16,502 nt of DNA from positions 1 to 16,502 of the forward strand of contig DLOO01000017.1 in the NCBI GenBank assembly GCA_002479645.1. The letters run 5' to 3'. Positions 7,714 to 15,922 of the stretch are shown piece by piece. The position numbers were made by a program, and so were the translations under genes. The notes under the pieces are model-generated. The model worked only from the letters and a program-made list of their open reading frames with translations. It was not told the origin of the DNA and ran no database searches. How positions within the stretch are numbered: position 1 is the first letter of the stretch; each line of letters opens with the position of its first letter. The DNA is from Lachnoclostridium sp. UBA7482 (GTDB lineage Bacteria > Bacillota > Clostridia > Lachnospirales > Lachnospiraceae).

Positions 7714-7754
7714 TGCTCCGGAAGCATTTGCCGCCGGCAACGCGCATTTTGCGC
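7714..7754 (-). other. Cluster of short inverted repeats in the asd leader
   Basis: Three small inverted repeats are packed just before the asd ribosome site: TGCT/AGCA (7714-7726), TTGCCG/CGGCAA around one base (7728-7740), and GCGCA/TGCGC around three bases (7742-7754). None is followed by a U tract on the minus strand. They may form leader structure or protein-binding sites, or be chance in a G/C-rich patch. Confidence 0.3.
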
Positions 7755-7765
7755 CGAAATTCTTA

Positions 7766-7794
7766 TTTGTATTTCTCACGCGTACATTTGTCCG
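7766..7794 (-). promoter_or_regulatory. Weak candidate promoter for asd
   Basis: On the minus strand, CGGACA (7789-7794) and TACAAA (7766-7771) are 17 bp apart; each matches four of six consensus bases. It is the best-spaced pair I could find between dusB and asd, but the support is thin. Confidence 0.28.
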
Positions 7795-7813
7795 TGTTGT
7801 GTGACATTCTACC

Positions 7814-8794
7814 CTATATCTCCGAAATATGCAAGTCTTTTTTCAAATATTTTTCCAAAAGGTCTGCAAGTTCGTCATAAGTCGTCAGGAAATTCGAGCA
7901 CCGGCGCAGTTTTGCGGAGCCGGGATAGCCGCCGAAATACCATGCCACATGCTTACGCATCTCCCTCATTGCCGTATCTTCGCCCTTGTACTCCACCATC
8001 ATATGCGCATGGCGCAAACACATCTGCGCAACCTCCTCAGGAGCCGGAACCGGAAGCAACCGACCACATTCCAGATACGCTTTGCATCTTGCAAAAAGGA
8101 ACGGGTTTCCCCGCGCCGCACGTGCAATCATAACGCAATCGCAGCCGGTTTCCTGCTTCATCCGTAAAGCATCCTCCGGACTTGCCACGTCTCCGCTGCC
8201 GATTACCGGCACCGACACCGCTTCTTTCACCCGGCGGATAATATCCCAGTCCGCCTTACCGCTGTAATACTGTTCTCTTGTTCTGCCGTGAACAGCGATT
8301 GCTGAGGCTCCCGCCTGTTCGGCAGCCTTTGCCACCTCAACCGCATTTGGCTCAATGAAACCCTTGCGAAGCTTTACAAGGACGGGCTTTTTCTGAGCCT
8401 TCACCATTGCCGACACAATCTCAGCCGCACGGTCGGGGCGTTTCATCAGAGCCGAGCCCTCCCCGTTGTTGACAACCTTCGGTACCGGACACCCCATGTT
8501 GATATCCAAGAAATCAAACGGTTCGCTCTCAAGCGCCTTCGCCTGCTCCGCCATAATCTGCGGGTCTTCCCCGAACAGCTGTAATGCAATCGGGTGTTCC
8601 GCCGGAGTCGTGGCAATCAACTCGGCTGTATTTTTATTATGATACATAACGCCCTTGGCACTAACCATTTCGGTATACAGAAGCGCTGCCCCCTGTTCCT
8701 TACACAGCAAACGAAATGGCAGGTCGGTTACCCCTGCCATCGGTCCCAAAGCCAGTTCGCCGGGAATTTCTACATTTCCGATCCGAAAACTCAT
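7814..8794 (-). CDS. dusB: tRNA-dihydrouridine synthase, DusB type
   Basis: FMN enzyme that reduces specific uridines in tRNA to dihydrouridine. The 326-aa protein shows the flavin-site start GPMAGVTD (17-24), the catalytic Cys102 in DINMGCP (97-103), the tRNA/FMN-site VHGRTREQ (168-175) and GSGDV (199-203), followed by a C-terminal helical tRNA-binding domain. I chose ATG at 8794: AAGGGA lies seven bases upstream, and it starts four bases after the coaX stop (8799). An in-frame start at 8836 would overlap coaX by 38 bp and add residues not typical of the family. It is the last gene of the minus-strand run; I see no good terminator behind it. Confidence 0.96.
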   Translation of the reverse strand: MSFRIGNVEIPGELALGPMAGVTDLPFRLLCKEQGAALLYTEMVSAKGVMYHNKNTAELIATTPAEHPIALQLFGEDPQIMAEQAKALESEPFDFLDINMGCPVPKVVNNGEGSALMKRPDRAAEIVSAMVKAQKKPVLVKLRKGFIEPNAVEVAKAAEQAGASAIAVHGRTREQYYSGKADWDIIRRVKEAVSVPVIGSGDVASPEDALRMKQETGCDCVMIARAARGNPFLFARCKAYLECGRLLPVPAPEEVAQMCLRHAHMMVEYKGEDTAMREMRKHVAWYFGGYPGSAKLRRCSNFLTTYDELADLLEKYLKKDLHISEI

Positions 8795-8798
8795 GAAA

Positions 8799-9581
8799 TC
8801 ATCCCTTCTGCTTCCGGTAAATAATCTGCAATCCACGCAGGGTCAGATCCGGATCGTAAACATCAATCATATCGGTCTCGCCTGCAATGATGCGACCCAG
8901 ACCGCCGGTTGCTACAACCTTCATCTCAGAAAGCCCTGCTTCCTCTCGTACCTTCTTAATAATGTATTCCGTCTGGCCGATGCAGCCATACACAAGACCG
9001 GCCTGCATACTGGTAACGGTATCCTTCGCTAAGATGGACGAAGGCTTTTCAATCCCGATTTCCGGCAATTTCGCAGCCTCATTCCACAAGGCATTGGCGC
9101 TGATACGAATGCCGGGGCTGGTAATACCGCATACAAAGGTACCGTCCTCAAGCACAAGGTCATACGTAGTTGCGGTACCGAAGTCGATTACCATAACCGG
9201 TCCGCCGTACAGTTCAAGACCACCCACGGCATCTACTACACGGTCAGCGCCCAGTTCCTTCGGATTTGCCATATTGATTTTAAGACCGGTCTTAATGCCT
9301 GCTCCAACGATAATCGGCGTCTTGTCGAGGTATTTGATTATACCGGAATTCAGGGAATGCATAATCCCCGGCACTACGGATGCAATAATAACATCCTCCA
9401 CCTGTTCCTTCCGCACGCCTCTTGCCTCCAAGAGATCCAAAATCCAAATCCCGAATTCGTCCGAGGTTCGGGGCATCTTCGTCGTCATACGAAATGTGCC
9501 GACAATCGCCTCCCCCTTGAAAATGCCGAACGTGAGGTTGGTATTTCCCACATCAATGGCCAATAAAACCTTATCTTTCAT
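8799..9581 (-). CDS. coaX: Type III pantothenate kinase
   Basis: Phosphorylates pantothenate in the first step of coenzyme A synthesis. The 260-aa protein shows the ASKHA-fold phosphate loop IDVGNTN (9-15), the pantothenate-site block [12 protein letters not shown] (109-120) and the second phosphate motif DFGTATTYD (133-141), all diagnostic of CoaX rather than CoaA. ATG at 9581 has GGAGG five bases upstream; a TTG four codons earlier overlaps the ribosome site and is unlikely. dusB follows after four bases, a pairing I would expect to be translationally coupled. A small hairpin lies just upstream (9600-9625). Confidence 0.96.
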   Translation of the reverse strand: MKDKVLLAIDVGNTNLTFGIFKGEAIVGTFRMTTKMPRTSDEFGIWILDLLEARGVRKEQVEDVIIASVVPGIMHSLNSGIIKYLDKTPIIVGAGIKTGLKINMANPKELGADRVVDAVGGLELYGGPVMVIDFGTATTYDLVLEDGTFVCGITSPGIRISANALWNEAAKLPEIGIEKPSSILAKDTVTSMQAGLVYGCIGQTEYIIKKVREEAGLSEMKVVATGGLGRIIAGETDMIDVYDPDLTLRGLQIIYRKQKG

Positions 9582-9599
9582 ATATTCCTCCAATTTTCA

Positions 9600-9625
9600 G
9601 GCTCTGCAAAACCTCCGCAGAAGCC
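9600..9625 (-). other. Small hairpin with GGAGG in the loop, upstream of coaX
   Basis: On the minus strand GGCTTCTGC pairs with GCAGAGCC (eight pairs, one bulged T) around the loop GGAGGTTTT. It lies in the 52-bp gap between the small DUF6145-like gene and coaX. There is no U tract, so it is not a standard terminator; it may affect mRNA stability or be chance. Confidence 0.3.
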
Positions 9626-9633
9626 TTCTCGGA

Positions 9634-9975
9634 TCATTCTTCTCCGTCAAATTCCTCGCCGAGGAAAAACACCTTATAATAGATTTCGAGCGCCTCCAGC
9701 AGCTCGCGTTTGTTCTGCTGAATCTCCTTGATTTTCAGGACGCTTCCGATTTCATCAAAAAGCAAATCGCCCTCGTCGCTGGTTACCTCCAGCTCAAGAT
9801 TGCCGTCGTCGTCATACACCAAAGTCAGAATACCCCCAACCTCTTCCGTATAAAGGACGCACATAATCTGCAGCTCCTGCTTTACCTGCTCCGGCAGTCC
9901 GTTAAAATCCTCATTCAGATAATATTTGCGTTCGTAGGCGCTGCTGCCGCACAGAACCACTCTCTCCTGGTACAT
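9634..9975 (-). CDS. Small acidic DUF6145-like protein
   Basis: A 113-aa soluble, strongly acidic protein with no signal peptide or membrane segment. The sequence ([19 protein letters not shown] at the N terminus, then GLPEQVKQELQIMCVLYTEE, and a C-terminal helix KRELLEALEIYYKVFF) resembles what I remember as DUF6145, a family seen mainly in Lachnospiraceae; I could not check this. Its function is unknown. The pattern of a central acidic beta hairpin (YDDDGNLELEV) and a C-terminal amphipathic helix suggests a small alpha/beta domain. The start ATG overlaps the argF stop by one base (TAATG), with GGAG just before, so it is translationally coupled to argF. coaX follows after 52 bp. Confidence 0.8.
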   Translation of the reverse strand: MYQERVVLCGSSAYERKYYLNEDFNGLPEQVKQELQIMCVLYTEEVGGILTLVYDDDGNLELEVTSDEGDLLFDEIGSVLKIKEIQQNKRELLEALEIYYKVFFLGEEFDGEE

Positions 9976-10970
9976 TACTGCTCCTCGCTCAGAGCCGCAT
10001 ACATCACTGCCTTGATGGTATGCATACGATTCTCTGCCTCTTCAAATACCCTGCTCTGCGCGGACTCAAATACCTCGTCGGTAACCTCCATCTCGCTAAG
10101 CCCGAATTTCTCGCTGATTTTCCGACCGATTCCGGTATTCAGGTCATGGAAGCTCGGGAGACAGTGAAGGAAGATGGCGCCTTCTGCGGCATTTGCCATA
10201 CAAGCCTTATTTACCTGATACGGAAGCAGGTCGTTGATACGCTCCTCCCAGATTTCGTCCGGCTCACCCATGGATACCCAAACATCGGTGGAAATAACAT
10301 CTGCATTCTTCGTCCCCTCCGTAACATCCTCGGTAAAGGTCAAGGTGGCGCCGGACTCTTCTGCGTAGCCTGCGCAAATCTCACGCAGCTCCTCGTTCGG
10401 CCAGTATTTCTTCGGTGCACAGCATACAAAATGCAGACCCATCTTGCTGCAAACAATCATCAGGGAATTTCCGGTATTATAACGCGCGTCGCCCATATAA
10501 GTCATACGGATGCCCTTGAGGTATCCGAAATGATCACGAATGGTCAGCATGTCGGCAAGCATCTGAGTCGGATGATACTCATTGGTCAGACCGTTAAATA
10601 CCGGTACGCCGGAGTACTGCGCCAGCTGCTCAACAATCTCCTGCCCGTAACCACGGTACTCAATTCCGTCAAACATACGCCCAAGAACACGCGCCGTATC
10701 CGGGATGCTCTCCTTCTTGCCAATCTGGGATGCAGACGGATCAAGGTAAGTCGTTCCCATGCCGAGGTCATGTGCGGCAACTTCAAATGCGCAGCGTGTT
10801 CTGGTACTGGTCTTCTCAAAAATCAGCGCCACGTTCTTGCCTTCGCAGCCGGTCACCTTCTCACGATTTCTCTTTCTGGTACGGAGTTCATCGGCAAGAT
10901 CAAGATATCCGTTGATTTCCTCCGACGTAAAATCCTTTAATGTCAAAAATGATTTGCCTTTTACATTCAT
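9975..10970 (-). CDS. argF: Ornithine carbamoyltransferase
   Basis: Joins ornithine and carbamoyl phosphate to give citrulline in arginine synthesis, or runs in reverse in arginine fermentation. The 331-aa protein carries the carbamoyl phosphate loop STRTRC (55-60), HPTQ (133-136), the ornithine-specific SMG loop (233-235, in DVWVSMGE) and HCLPSFHD (269-276). The SMG loop separates it from aspartate and other carbamoyltransferases. No other arginine gene is in the window, so anabolic argF versus catabolic arcB cannot be decided from context. ATG at 10970 has AAGGAG ten bases upstream. It follows the SPFH gene by 25 bp and overlaps the start of the small acidic gene. Confidence 0.96.
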   Translation of the reverse strand: MNVKGKSFLTLKDFTSEEINGYLDLADELRTRKRNREKVTGCEGKNVALIFEKTSTRTRCAFEVAAHDLGMGTTYLDPSASQIGKKESIPDTARVLGRMFDGIEYRGYGQEIVEQLAQYSGVPVFNGLTNEYHPTQMLADMLTIRDHFGYLKGIRMTYMGDARYNTGNSLMIVCSKMGLHFVCCAPKKYWPNEELREICAGYAEESGATLTFTEDVTEGTKNADVISTDVWVSMGEPDEIWEERINDLLPYQVNKACMANAAEGAIFLHCLPSFHDLNTGIGRKISEKFGLSEMEVTDEVFESAQSRVFEEAENRMHTIKAVMYAALSEEQ

Positions 10971-10995
10971 GGCTCTTTAGCTCCTTGTGTATAAT

Positions 10996-11955
10996 TTACT
11001 TTGCCTGTTCTCCCTTAACGGTCTCCATTACGCCTGCGGCAAGTCCCGCAATCCCCTGAATCTCGGAAGGGATAATGATTTTGGTTGCCTGACCGTCTGC
11101 TGCCTTGGAAAATGCTTCCAGACTCTTAAGCTTAATAACGCTTTCAACCGGCGATGCTTCATTCAGGAAGCGAATACCGTCGGCATTTGCCTTCTGCACG
11201 GCAAGGATAGCCTGTGCCTGACCTTCCGCCTCACGAATCGTCGCTTCTTTTCTCGCCTCCGCACGAAGAATAGCCGCTGCCTTTTCAGCCTCTGCCTGCA
11301 AAATAGCGGATTCCTTCTTACCTTCCGCAACCAGAATGGAAGAGGTCTTCTCCCCTTCTGCAATCAGGATTGCTTCACGGCGCTCACGCTCCGCCTTCAT
11401 CTGCTTCTCCATTGCATCACGGATTGCAGCCGGCGGGATAATATTCTTAAGCTCTACCCGGTTTACCTTAATGCCCCAGGGATCGGTAGCTTCATCAAGG
11501 AAAGTACGCATACGGGTATTAATCAATTCACGGGAGGTCAGGGTTTCATCAAGCTCAAGGTCACCGATAATGTTACGAAGCGTGGTTGCCGTCAGATTCT
11601 CAATCGCCATCATCGGACGCTCAACCCCGTACACATACAGCTTCGGGTCGGTAATCTGAAAATATACGACCGTATCAATCTGCATCGTAACGTTATCCTT
11701 GGTAATTACAGGCTGCGGCGGGAAATCCACTACCTGCTCCTTCAGAAGAACCTTCTTCGCCACACGGTCAAACAGCGGAAGCTTCAAATGAACACCTACA
11801 TGCCAGGTTGCCTGATAACCTCCCAGACGCTCAATAACAAATGCCGTTGCCTGCGGAACAACTTTAATGCAGGAAGAAAAAACAGCAATAACAATTGCAG
11901 CAATAATCAATGCAGTAACTACGCCTTCACCGGCTCCCATATAAATCAAATCCAT
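10996..11955 (-). CDS. SPFH/band 7 (stomatin-like) membrane protein
   Basis: Membrane-anchored scaffold protein of the stomatin/prohibitin/flotillin superfamily, 319 aa. It has one N-terminal membrane segment (about 11-30), an SPFH domain (about 31-180, with VVPQATAFVIERLGGY, KDNVTMQIDTVVYF, RNIIGDLELDE and DPWGIKV), an Ala/Glu/Arg coiled coil (about 181-255) and a short hydrophobic C-terminal region. The layout matches QmcA/stomatin (slipin) members, which are thought to organise membrane microdomains and often act with membrane proteases. The nfeD gene lies three bases upstream in the same transcript, the classic pairing for this family. ATG at 11955 has an AGGA-type site. argF follows after 25 bp. 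Confidence 0.95.
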   Translation of the reverse strand: MDLIYMGAGEGVVTALIIAAIVIAVFSSCIKVVPQATAFVIERLGGYQATWHVGVHLKLPLFDRVAKKVLLKEQVVDFPPQPVITKDNVTMQIDTVVYFQITDPKLYVYGVERPMMAIENLTATTLRNIIGDLELDETLTSRELINTRMRTFLDEATDPWGIKVNRVELKNIIPPAAIRDAMEKQMKAERERREAILIAEGEKTSSILVAEGKKESAILQAEAEKAAAILRAEARKEATIREAEGQAQAILAVQKANADGIRFLNEASPVESVIKLKSLEAFSKAADGQATKIIIPSEIQGIAGLAAGVMETVKGEQAK

Positions 11956-11958
11956 ATC

Positions 11959-12417
11959 CTATTCCTCACTTTCTTTTGCGACCGGCTTCACAACCGGTTC
12001 CACCATCAATTTTACGCCCGAAATCTTCCGGACAACCACCTTGCTTCCTTCTTCAATCAACTCGTCGGAAACGGCATTTCTCGCGCTCCAATCCTGTCCC
12101 TTTAGGTTAACGGAGCCTTTGGAATGAAAATTATCAATCGTCATCGTAACCCGAGCCGTCTGCCCGATGAGATGATCCAAATTCGTCTTTTCCCGCTTCG
12201 CATTGAATTTGTCAATAAACAGCGGGCGGAGGGCAAACAGGGAAAGCACCGATACAATCAAAAAGACTGCCCATTCCGCATAAGGATTACTGATAAAAAG
12301 GGAAAGAAGCAGCGTCACACATGCCCCTCCGGCAAACCATACGGTTGTAAGCCCCAGCGTTGCAACCTCCATCAGCAGCATCATACCCAATACCGCAAGC
12401 CAAAATAATGTGCCCAT
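11959..12417 (-). CDS. NfeD-like membrane protein (short form)
   Basis: Partner of the adjacent SPFH protein. The 152-aa product has three membrane segments (about 3-23, 27-44, 48-66) and a soluble C-terminal OB-fold-like domain (about 80-140; DHLIGQTARV, KGSVNLKGQDWSAR, SKVVVRKISGVKLMVEP). There is no ClpP-like serine protease domain, so it is the short NfeD type. I chose ATG at 12417, which has a strong AGGAGG seven bases upstream; in-frame codons up to 12486 run into the GH115 gene and lack a ribosome site. It lies 10 bp after the GH115 stop and three bases before the SPFH gene. Confidence 0.93.
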   Translation of the reverse strand: MGTLFWLAVLGMMLLMEVATLGLTTVWFAGGACVTLLLSLFISNPYAEWAVFLIVSVLSLFALRPLFIDKFNAKREKTNLDHLIGQTARVTMTIDNFHSKGSVNLKGQDWSARNAVSDELIEEGSKVVVRKISGVKLMVEPVVKPVAKESEE

Positions 12418-12427
12418 AAGATACCTC

Positions 12428-15082
12428 CTATTCCTGACGCCAACTTTCCTTCGGACCGAGATAGGTCTTCGGGAAAGGGCTGCCATCCTTTGTCAGAACC
12501 AGCTTCTGTATCACAAGACCGGGATCAATCGCCGTAATTTTCAGCTCATTGAGTCCGGATTCCAGTGCAATCATCGATTTGGAGTAACGTACATTGTCAA
12601 GTACGTCACGGCACCAAAGCCAATTAAAGCAATTACCGGCGGCAAATCCCTCCGGAATCGAATCGATCACATCCACCATTCCATCGCCGACCTGCACGCT
12701 GTAACGCATCTTGCCGCCGATTTTCGGAGAATTGGACGGCGCCAGATATAGCCTGAGCTCATAGGCTGCGCTCTCCGGTACCGCTACAAGATAGGTAAGC
12801 GTCGGCCCGCTTCCGTCCGGTGCATAGGTTGTCAGATTCGGCAGTACCTTCTCGCAGGTCGTCGTGCGGCCGCTGCACTCGAGGGTATTCCATTCTGCGC
12901 CGTCAATTCCGGCACTCTTATCCGCATAACCGCTTGCTTCGATGCAAATGCAGTCATCCTCCGATGCATAGGTACCGGGAGGAAGCATCTCTTCCATCCA
13001 GTCCGGCATCTCCGAAGTGATGTCACTCATCCGAAGAATCAGATGCTCTTCCTCAAGCGCTGTCTCACACTCCCACAGAACCGATTCCGGTTTTTCGGAA
13101 AGAGCCTGCCACTCCTCCAATGTGTAAACCTCCGGATATCCCGAACCCTCGTCGTTCCAATTTACAAAGCCGACATGCTTCGAGGACATCATGTGGTTCC
13201 ATTTGCCGTTTGCACAACTGTGATACAGCTCCGTCAGTTCTTTATCCCGATCGATACAGCAGGCAACCTTCCCGGCATAGATATCGGCAAGCGGATTGCC
13301 CTGCGTCAGATACATTCCGTTAATTCCGGCATAAATCTGCATCCGCAGAACGTTAAGGGACGCTGCCGCGGGAAAATACACCAGCTCCAGGAAGCTGTCC
13401 TGTCCATCCGGAGCAATCCTCTCCATAGTCTCGGTAATCACCTGCTCCAGACTGTCACAGGCATACAGCATCTTTGCTGCTTCCTTACCGTAAACCGGGT
13501 GGTAAATCTTCCGGTTCAGCGCTTCCGGTCTGCGCAGGCCGTTCATCCATGTATAGCTCTTCAGTGCTCCCTGAATGCCGCGAAGCGTTTCCTCCCGATC
13601 GGCAAATTCGTAAATCTGCCCGCCGAACTGCTTTCCTGCCCATTCTAACGTATAAGCATCCGTTTCATTCGGATGCGTAATACCATACCGTTCATAGTCA
13701 TATGCAAGGTCAAGAAAATACGTAAGCGGAAGTTCCTGCGGCTTCAAATCGCCGACATTCACAATCCACAATTCGCGGACGCCGAATTCATATGCCTGCG
13801 TCATCTGCTCCCAAACCTTGCTGAGCGGCGTGCTGTTTACCCATTCGTAGGAAATCGGCCCACCATGGTAATCAAAATGGTAATACATCCCGTATCCGCC
13901 GCGATGGTTACGCATCGCCTCATCCGGCAAGGTACGCATATTTCCGTAATTGTCCTCACAAAGCATGAGAATAACATCCTCAAGTTCCTCCCAGCCGATT
14001 AACCCCTTCGCCTGCTCATCTCCGTAAAAATACGCTTCTACCTCTTTATACAGGGCAAGCATCTGCGGCACCTTCGACAAATCCGGATTGACATTTTTCG
14101 CAATCAGCTGTCGCTGCTCGTGAATGATATCGCGGAGAAGCTCAATATTCTGTTCCAGCGTTGCTTCCGACCCTAACATCGAGGAATCCCGTTCACCTCT
14201 CATACCGATGGTGATGATATTATCAAAATGCCCGCTTCTTGCAAGGCCGTCGTTCCAGTAATTCAGCAGTCCCTCACGGTTGGTATCATAGTTCCACTCA
14301 CAACCGTACCCGGTATCCGCCCCCTTGACCATATCCCACTCCTCACTCGCACGCATACAAGGCTCGTGATGTGAGAAACTGATAACAACGCCGTATTCAT
14401 CTGCCAATTCCTCATTGGCAAGTCCTGGTCCGTCTAACGGGAAGGATGCCGCCCACATGGCAGGCCACAGATAATTTCCCTTCAAACGAAGCAGCAGCTC
14501 AAATACGCGTTCATAGCAGGTAGTGTTAAATCCGCCGTTCTTCTCCTCTGTCCAGTTTCCGAAGGACGGCCACTCATCATTGATGAAGAAACCGCGGTAG
14601 CGCACCGAAGGCTCCTTTGAAATCATACAAATGCTCTCATCCCAGACAATTTCATCCTTCTTTGCGGGCGCCGCGTCCGCAAAATCCACCCAGGGGGAGA
14701 CGCCCATCAGCTCCGACAAATGGAATAATCCGTAAATCGTGCCTCGCTTATCGCTTCCGCAGACGACCAGCCCCGCCTCCACATCCGGAAATAAATCCGG
14801 AACAAGACGAATCTCATAAACCTCACGCTTTCCGCGCAATTTTGAGAAATCCATCTGCTCTGCCATCACACTATAGCCAAGTGTCATCGGCACAATGCAG
14901 TAATTCCCTTTTTTCTGCCGTAATTCAAGCTGCGCACCGGCTGCCGCCACCTGAGGCTTTTTCCCCGTAACCAGTTCGATATCTCCCGCAACCGCCTTTG
15001 CGACGCGGAGCACACCGGGCAGCGCCTCACTCTCGAGGTAAATCCCCGCAACGGAATTCTTATCCGCCAAAACAAACTGCAT
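12428..15082 (-). CDS. Glycoside hydrolase family 115 (xylan alpha-1,2-glucuronidase-like)
   Basis: Predicted to remove (4-O-methyl-)glucuronic acid side chains from xylan or its oligosaccharides. The 884-aa protein shows GH115 blocks in order: GSDKRGTIYGLF (109-120), RYRGFFINDEWPSFGNW (161-177), LLLRLKGNYLWPAMW (196-210), GMRGERD (293-299), LCEDNYGNMR (374-383), YHFDYHGGP (401-409) and LWIVNVGDLKPQE (438-450). A C-terminal beta-sandwich (about 700-884) ends in TYLGPKESW, as is usual for the family. There is no signal peptide, so it should act in the cytoplasm on imported oligosaccharides. ATG at 15082 follows AAAGG at suitable spacing; ATG at 15118 has no ribosome site and would run through the inverted repeat. 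No other xylan gene is in the window. It may have its own promoter (15122-15149). Confidence 0.93.
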   Translation of the reverse strand: MQFVLADKNSVAGIYLESEALPGVLRVAKAVAGDIELVTGKKPQVAAAGAQLELRQKKGNYCIVPMTLGYSVMAEQMDFSKLRGKREVYEIRLVPDLFPDVEAGLVVCGSDKRGTIYGLFHLSELMGVSPWVDFADAAPAKKDEIVWDESICMISKEPSVRYRGFFINDEWPSFGNWTEEKNGGFNTTCYERVFELLLRLKGNYLWPAMWAASFPLDGPGLANEELADEYGVVISFSHHEPCMRASEEWDMVKGADTGYGCEWNYDTNREGLLNYWNDGLARSGHFDNIITIGMRGERDSSMLGSEATLEQNIELLRDIIHEQRQLIAKNVNPDLSKVPQMLALYKEVEAYFYGDEQAKGLIGWEELEDVILMLCEDNYGNMRTLPDEAMRNHRGGYGMYYHFDYHGGPISYEWVNSTPLSKVWEQMTQAYEFGVRELWIVNVGDLKPQELPLTYFLDLAYDYERYGITHPNETDAYTLEWAGKQFGGQIYEFADREETLRGIQGALKSYTWMNGLRRPEALNRKIYHPVYGKEAAKMLYACDSLEQVITETMERIAPDGQDSFLELVYFPAAASLNVLRMQIYAGINGMYLTQGNPLADIYAGKVACCIDRDKELTELYHSCANGKWNHMMSSKHVGFVNWNDEGSGYPEVYTLEEWQALSEKPESVLWECETALEEEHLILRMSDITSEMPDWMEEMLPPGTYASEDDCICIEASGYADKSAGIDGAEWNTLECSGRTTTCEKVLPNLTTYAPDGSGPTLTYLVAVPESAAYELRLYLAPSNSPKIGGKMRYSVQVGDGMVDVIDSIPEGFAAGNCFNWLWCRDVLDNVRYSKSMIALESGLNELKITAIDPGLVIQKLVLTKDGSPFPKTYLGPKESWRQE

Positions 15083-15097
15083 AAAAACACCTTTCCG

Positions 15098-15116
15098 GAC
15101 GGCAGTGCGTGCCGTC
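15098..15116. promoter_or_regulatory. Perfect inverted repeat in the GH115 leader (possible operator or 5' hairpin)
   Basis: GACGGCA (15098-15104) and TGCCGTC (15110-15116) form a perfect 7-bp inverted repeat around five bases. It lies between the candidate promoter's -10 box and the GH115 start codon, so it would overlap or directly follow the transcription start. No U tract follows on the minus strand, which argues against a truA terminator. The regulator, if any, is unknown. Confidence 0.5.
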
Positions 15117-15121
15117 ATCCG

Positions 15122-15149
15122 TTTATATAATCAATATTCCACATTCCAA
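15122..15149 (-). promoter_or_regulatory. Candidate promoter of the GH115 gene, inside the end of truA
   Basis: On the minus strand, TTGGAA (15144-15149) and TATAAA (15122-15127) are 16 bp apart (four and five of six consensus matches). The -35 box lies within the last codons of truA. It would allow GH115 to be expressed independently of the housekeeping genes upstream. Confidence 0.4.
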
Positions 15150-15895
15150 AGCGTCAGACCATGCGCCGGCGCCATCATGCCCGCCTGCTCACGATCCTGC
15201 GCTTCTAAAATTTTCTTCATATCCTCCGGTTTTCTGAGCCCTTCTCCGACCTCCACCAGCGTTCCTACAATAATCCGAACCATGTTCTGCAAAAATCCGC
15301 TGCCCGTAACCGAAATTACAAGCTCCGGGAATTCGCCCTCTCCAATCCGATGTTCCTTTTCTTCCATGCAAATACTGTCAATTCGGCGAACATTGGACTT
15401 CTTACGGTGCCTGTTGCCGCAAAAGCTGGTAAAATCATGCTCTCCCAACAACTGTTCCGCTGCCTTTCGCATCTGTATAACATCCAGCTCCTTCGGATAA
15501 AACCACACATACTGCCTTCCGAAAACCGTTCGTGCATATCCGGTTCCGATACGGTAGACGTAGGTCTTTCGTTTCGCATTTAATCTTGCATGGAACCGCC
15601 CGTCGGCGATTTTAGCATCCGTCACAACAATATCCTTCGGCAAATACCGGTTCATCAGTTCCATAATTTTTCCCGAACCATAAACGGTATTGACCTTAAA
15701 ATTCGCCACCTGTCCCACAGCATGAACACCGGCGTCGGTACGACCGGAACCATTTACCTCAATTTCCTGCTCAAACAGCTTGGAAAGCATCGCTTCCAGG
15801 CGTCCCTGCACGGTTTCCTCCGTATTGCCCTGCTTCTGCCAGCCGTTATATCTGGCTCCGTCATACTGCAAAGTAACGCAAATATTCTTAGTCAT
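15131..15895 (-). CDS. truA: tRNA pseudouridine(38-40) synthase
   Basis: Converts uridines 38-40 of the tRNA anticodon arm to pseudouridine. The 254-aa protein has the TruA opening LQYDGARYNGWQKQ (9-22) and the catalytic block GSGRTDAGVHA (49-59) with the nucleophile Asp54. Further conserved stretches are HDFTSFCGNRHRKKSNVRRI in the middle and GSGFLQNMVRIIVGTLVEVG near the C terminus. Length is normal. ATG at 15895 has GAGG ten bases upstream. It starts 27 bp after the stop of the stalk-protein gene and is followed by GH115 after 48 bp. Confidence 0.97.
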   Translation of the reverse strand: MTKNICVTLQYDGARYNGWQKQGNTEETVQGRLEAMLSKLFEQEIEVNGSGRTDAGVHAVGQVANFKVNTVYGSGKIMELMNRYLPKDIVVTDAKIADGRFHARLNAKRKTYVYRIGTGYARTVFGRQYVWFYPKELDVIQMRKAAEQLLGEHDFTSFCGNRHRKKSNVRRIDSICMEEKEHRIGEGEFPELVISVTGSGFLQNMVRIIVGTLVEVGEGLRKPEDMKKILEAQDREQAGMMAPAHGLTLWNVEY

Positions 15896-15922
15896 GAAGA
15901 AATATCCTCATTTCTGCCGTTC

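Noticed and set aside
7698..7813. Lysine riboswitch before asd
   Set aside because: The 116-bp gap is shorter than the usual aptamer plus expression platform, and I see no conserved core elements or terminator hairpin with a U tract.
8887..10167. A 426-codon plus-strand frame
   Set aside because: It is antisense to coaX, the small acidic gene and part of argF, all well supported on the minus strand.
10987..12105. A 372-codon plus-strand frame
   Set aside because: It is antisense to the SPFH and nfeD genes, which are supported by domains, ribosome sites and their typical pairing.
15098..15116. Intrinsic terminator of truA
   Set aside because: The stem is only seven pairs and is followed by purine-rich ribosome-site sequence rather than an immediate U tract.
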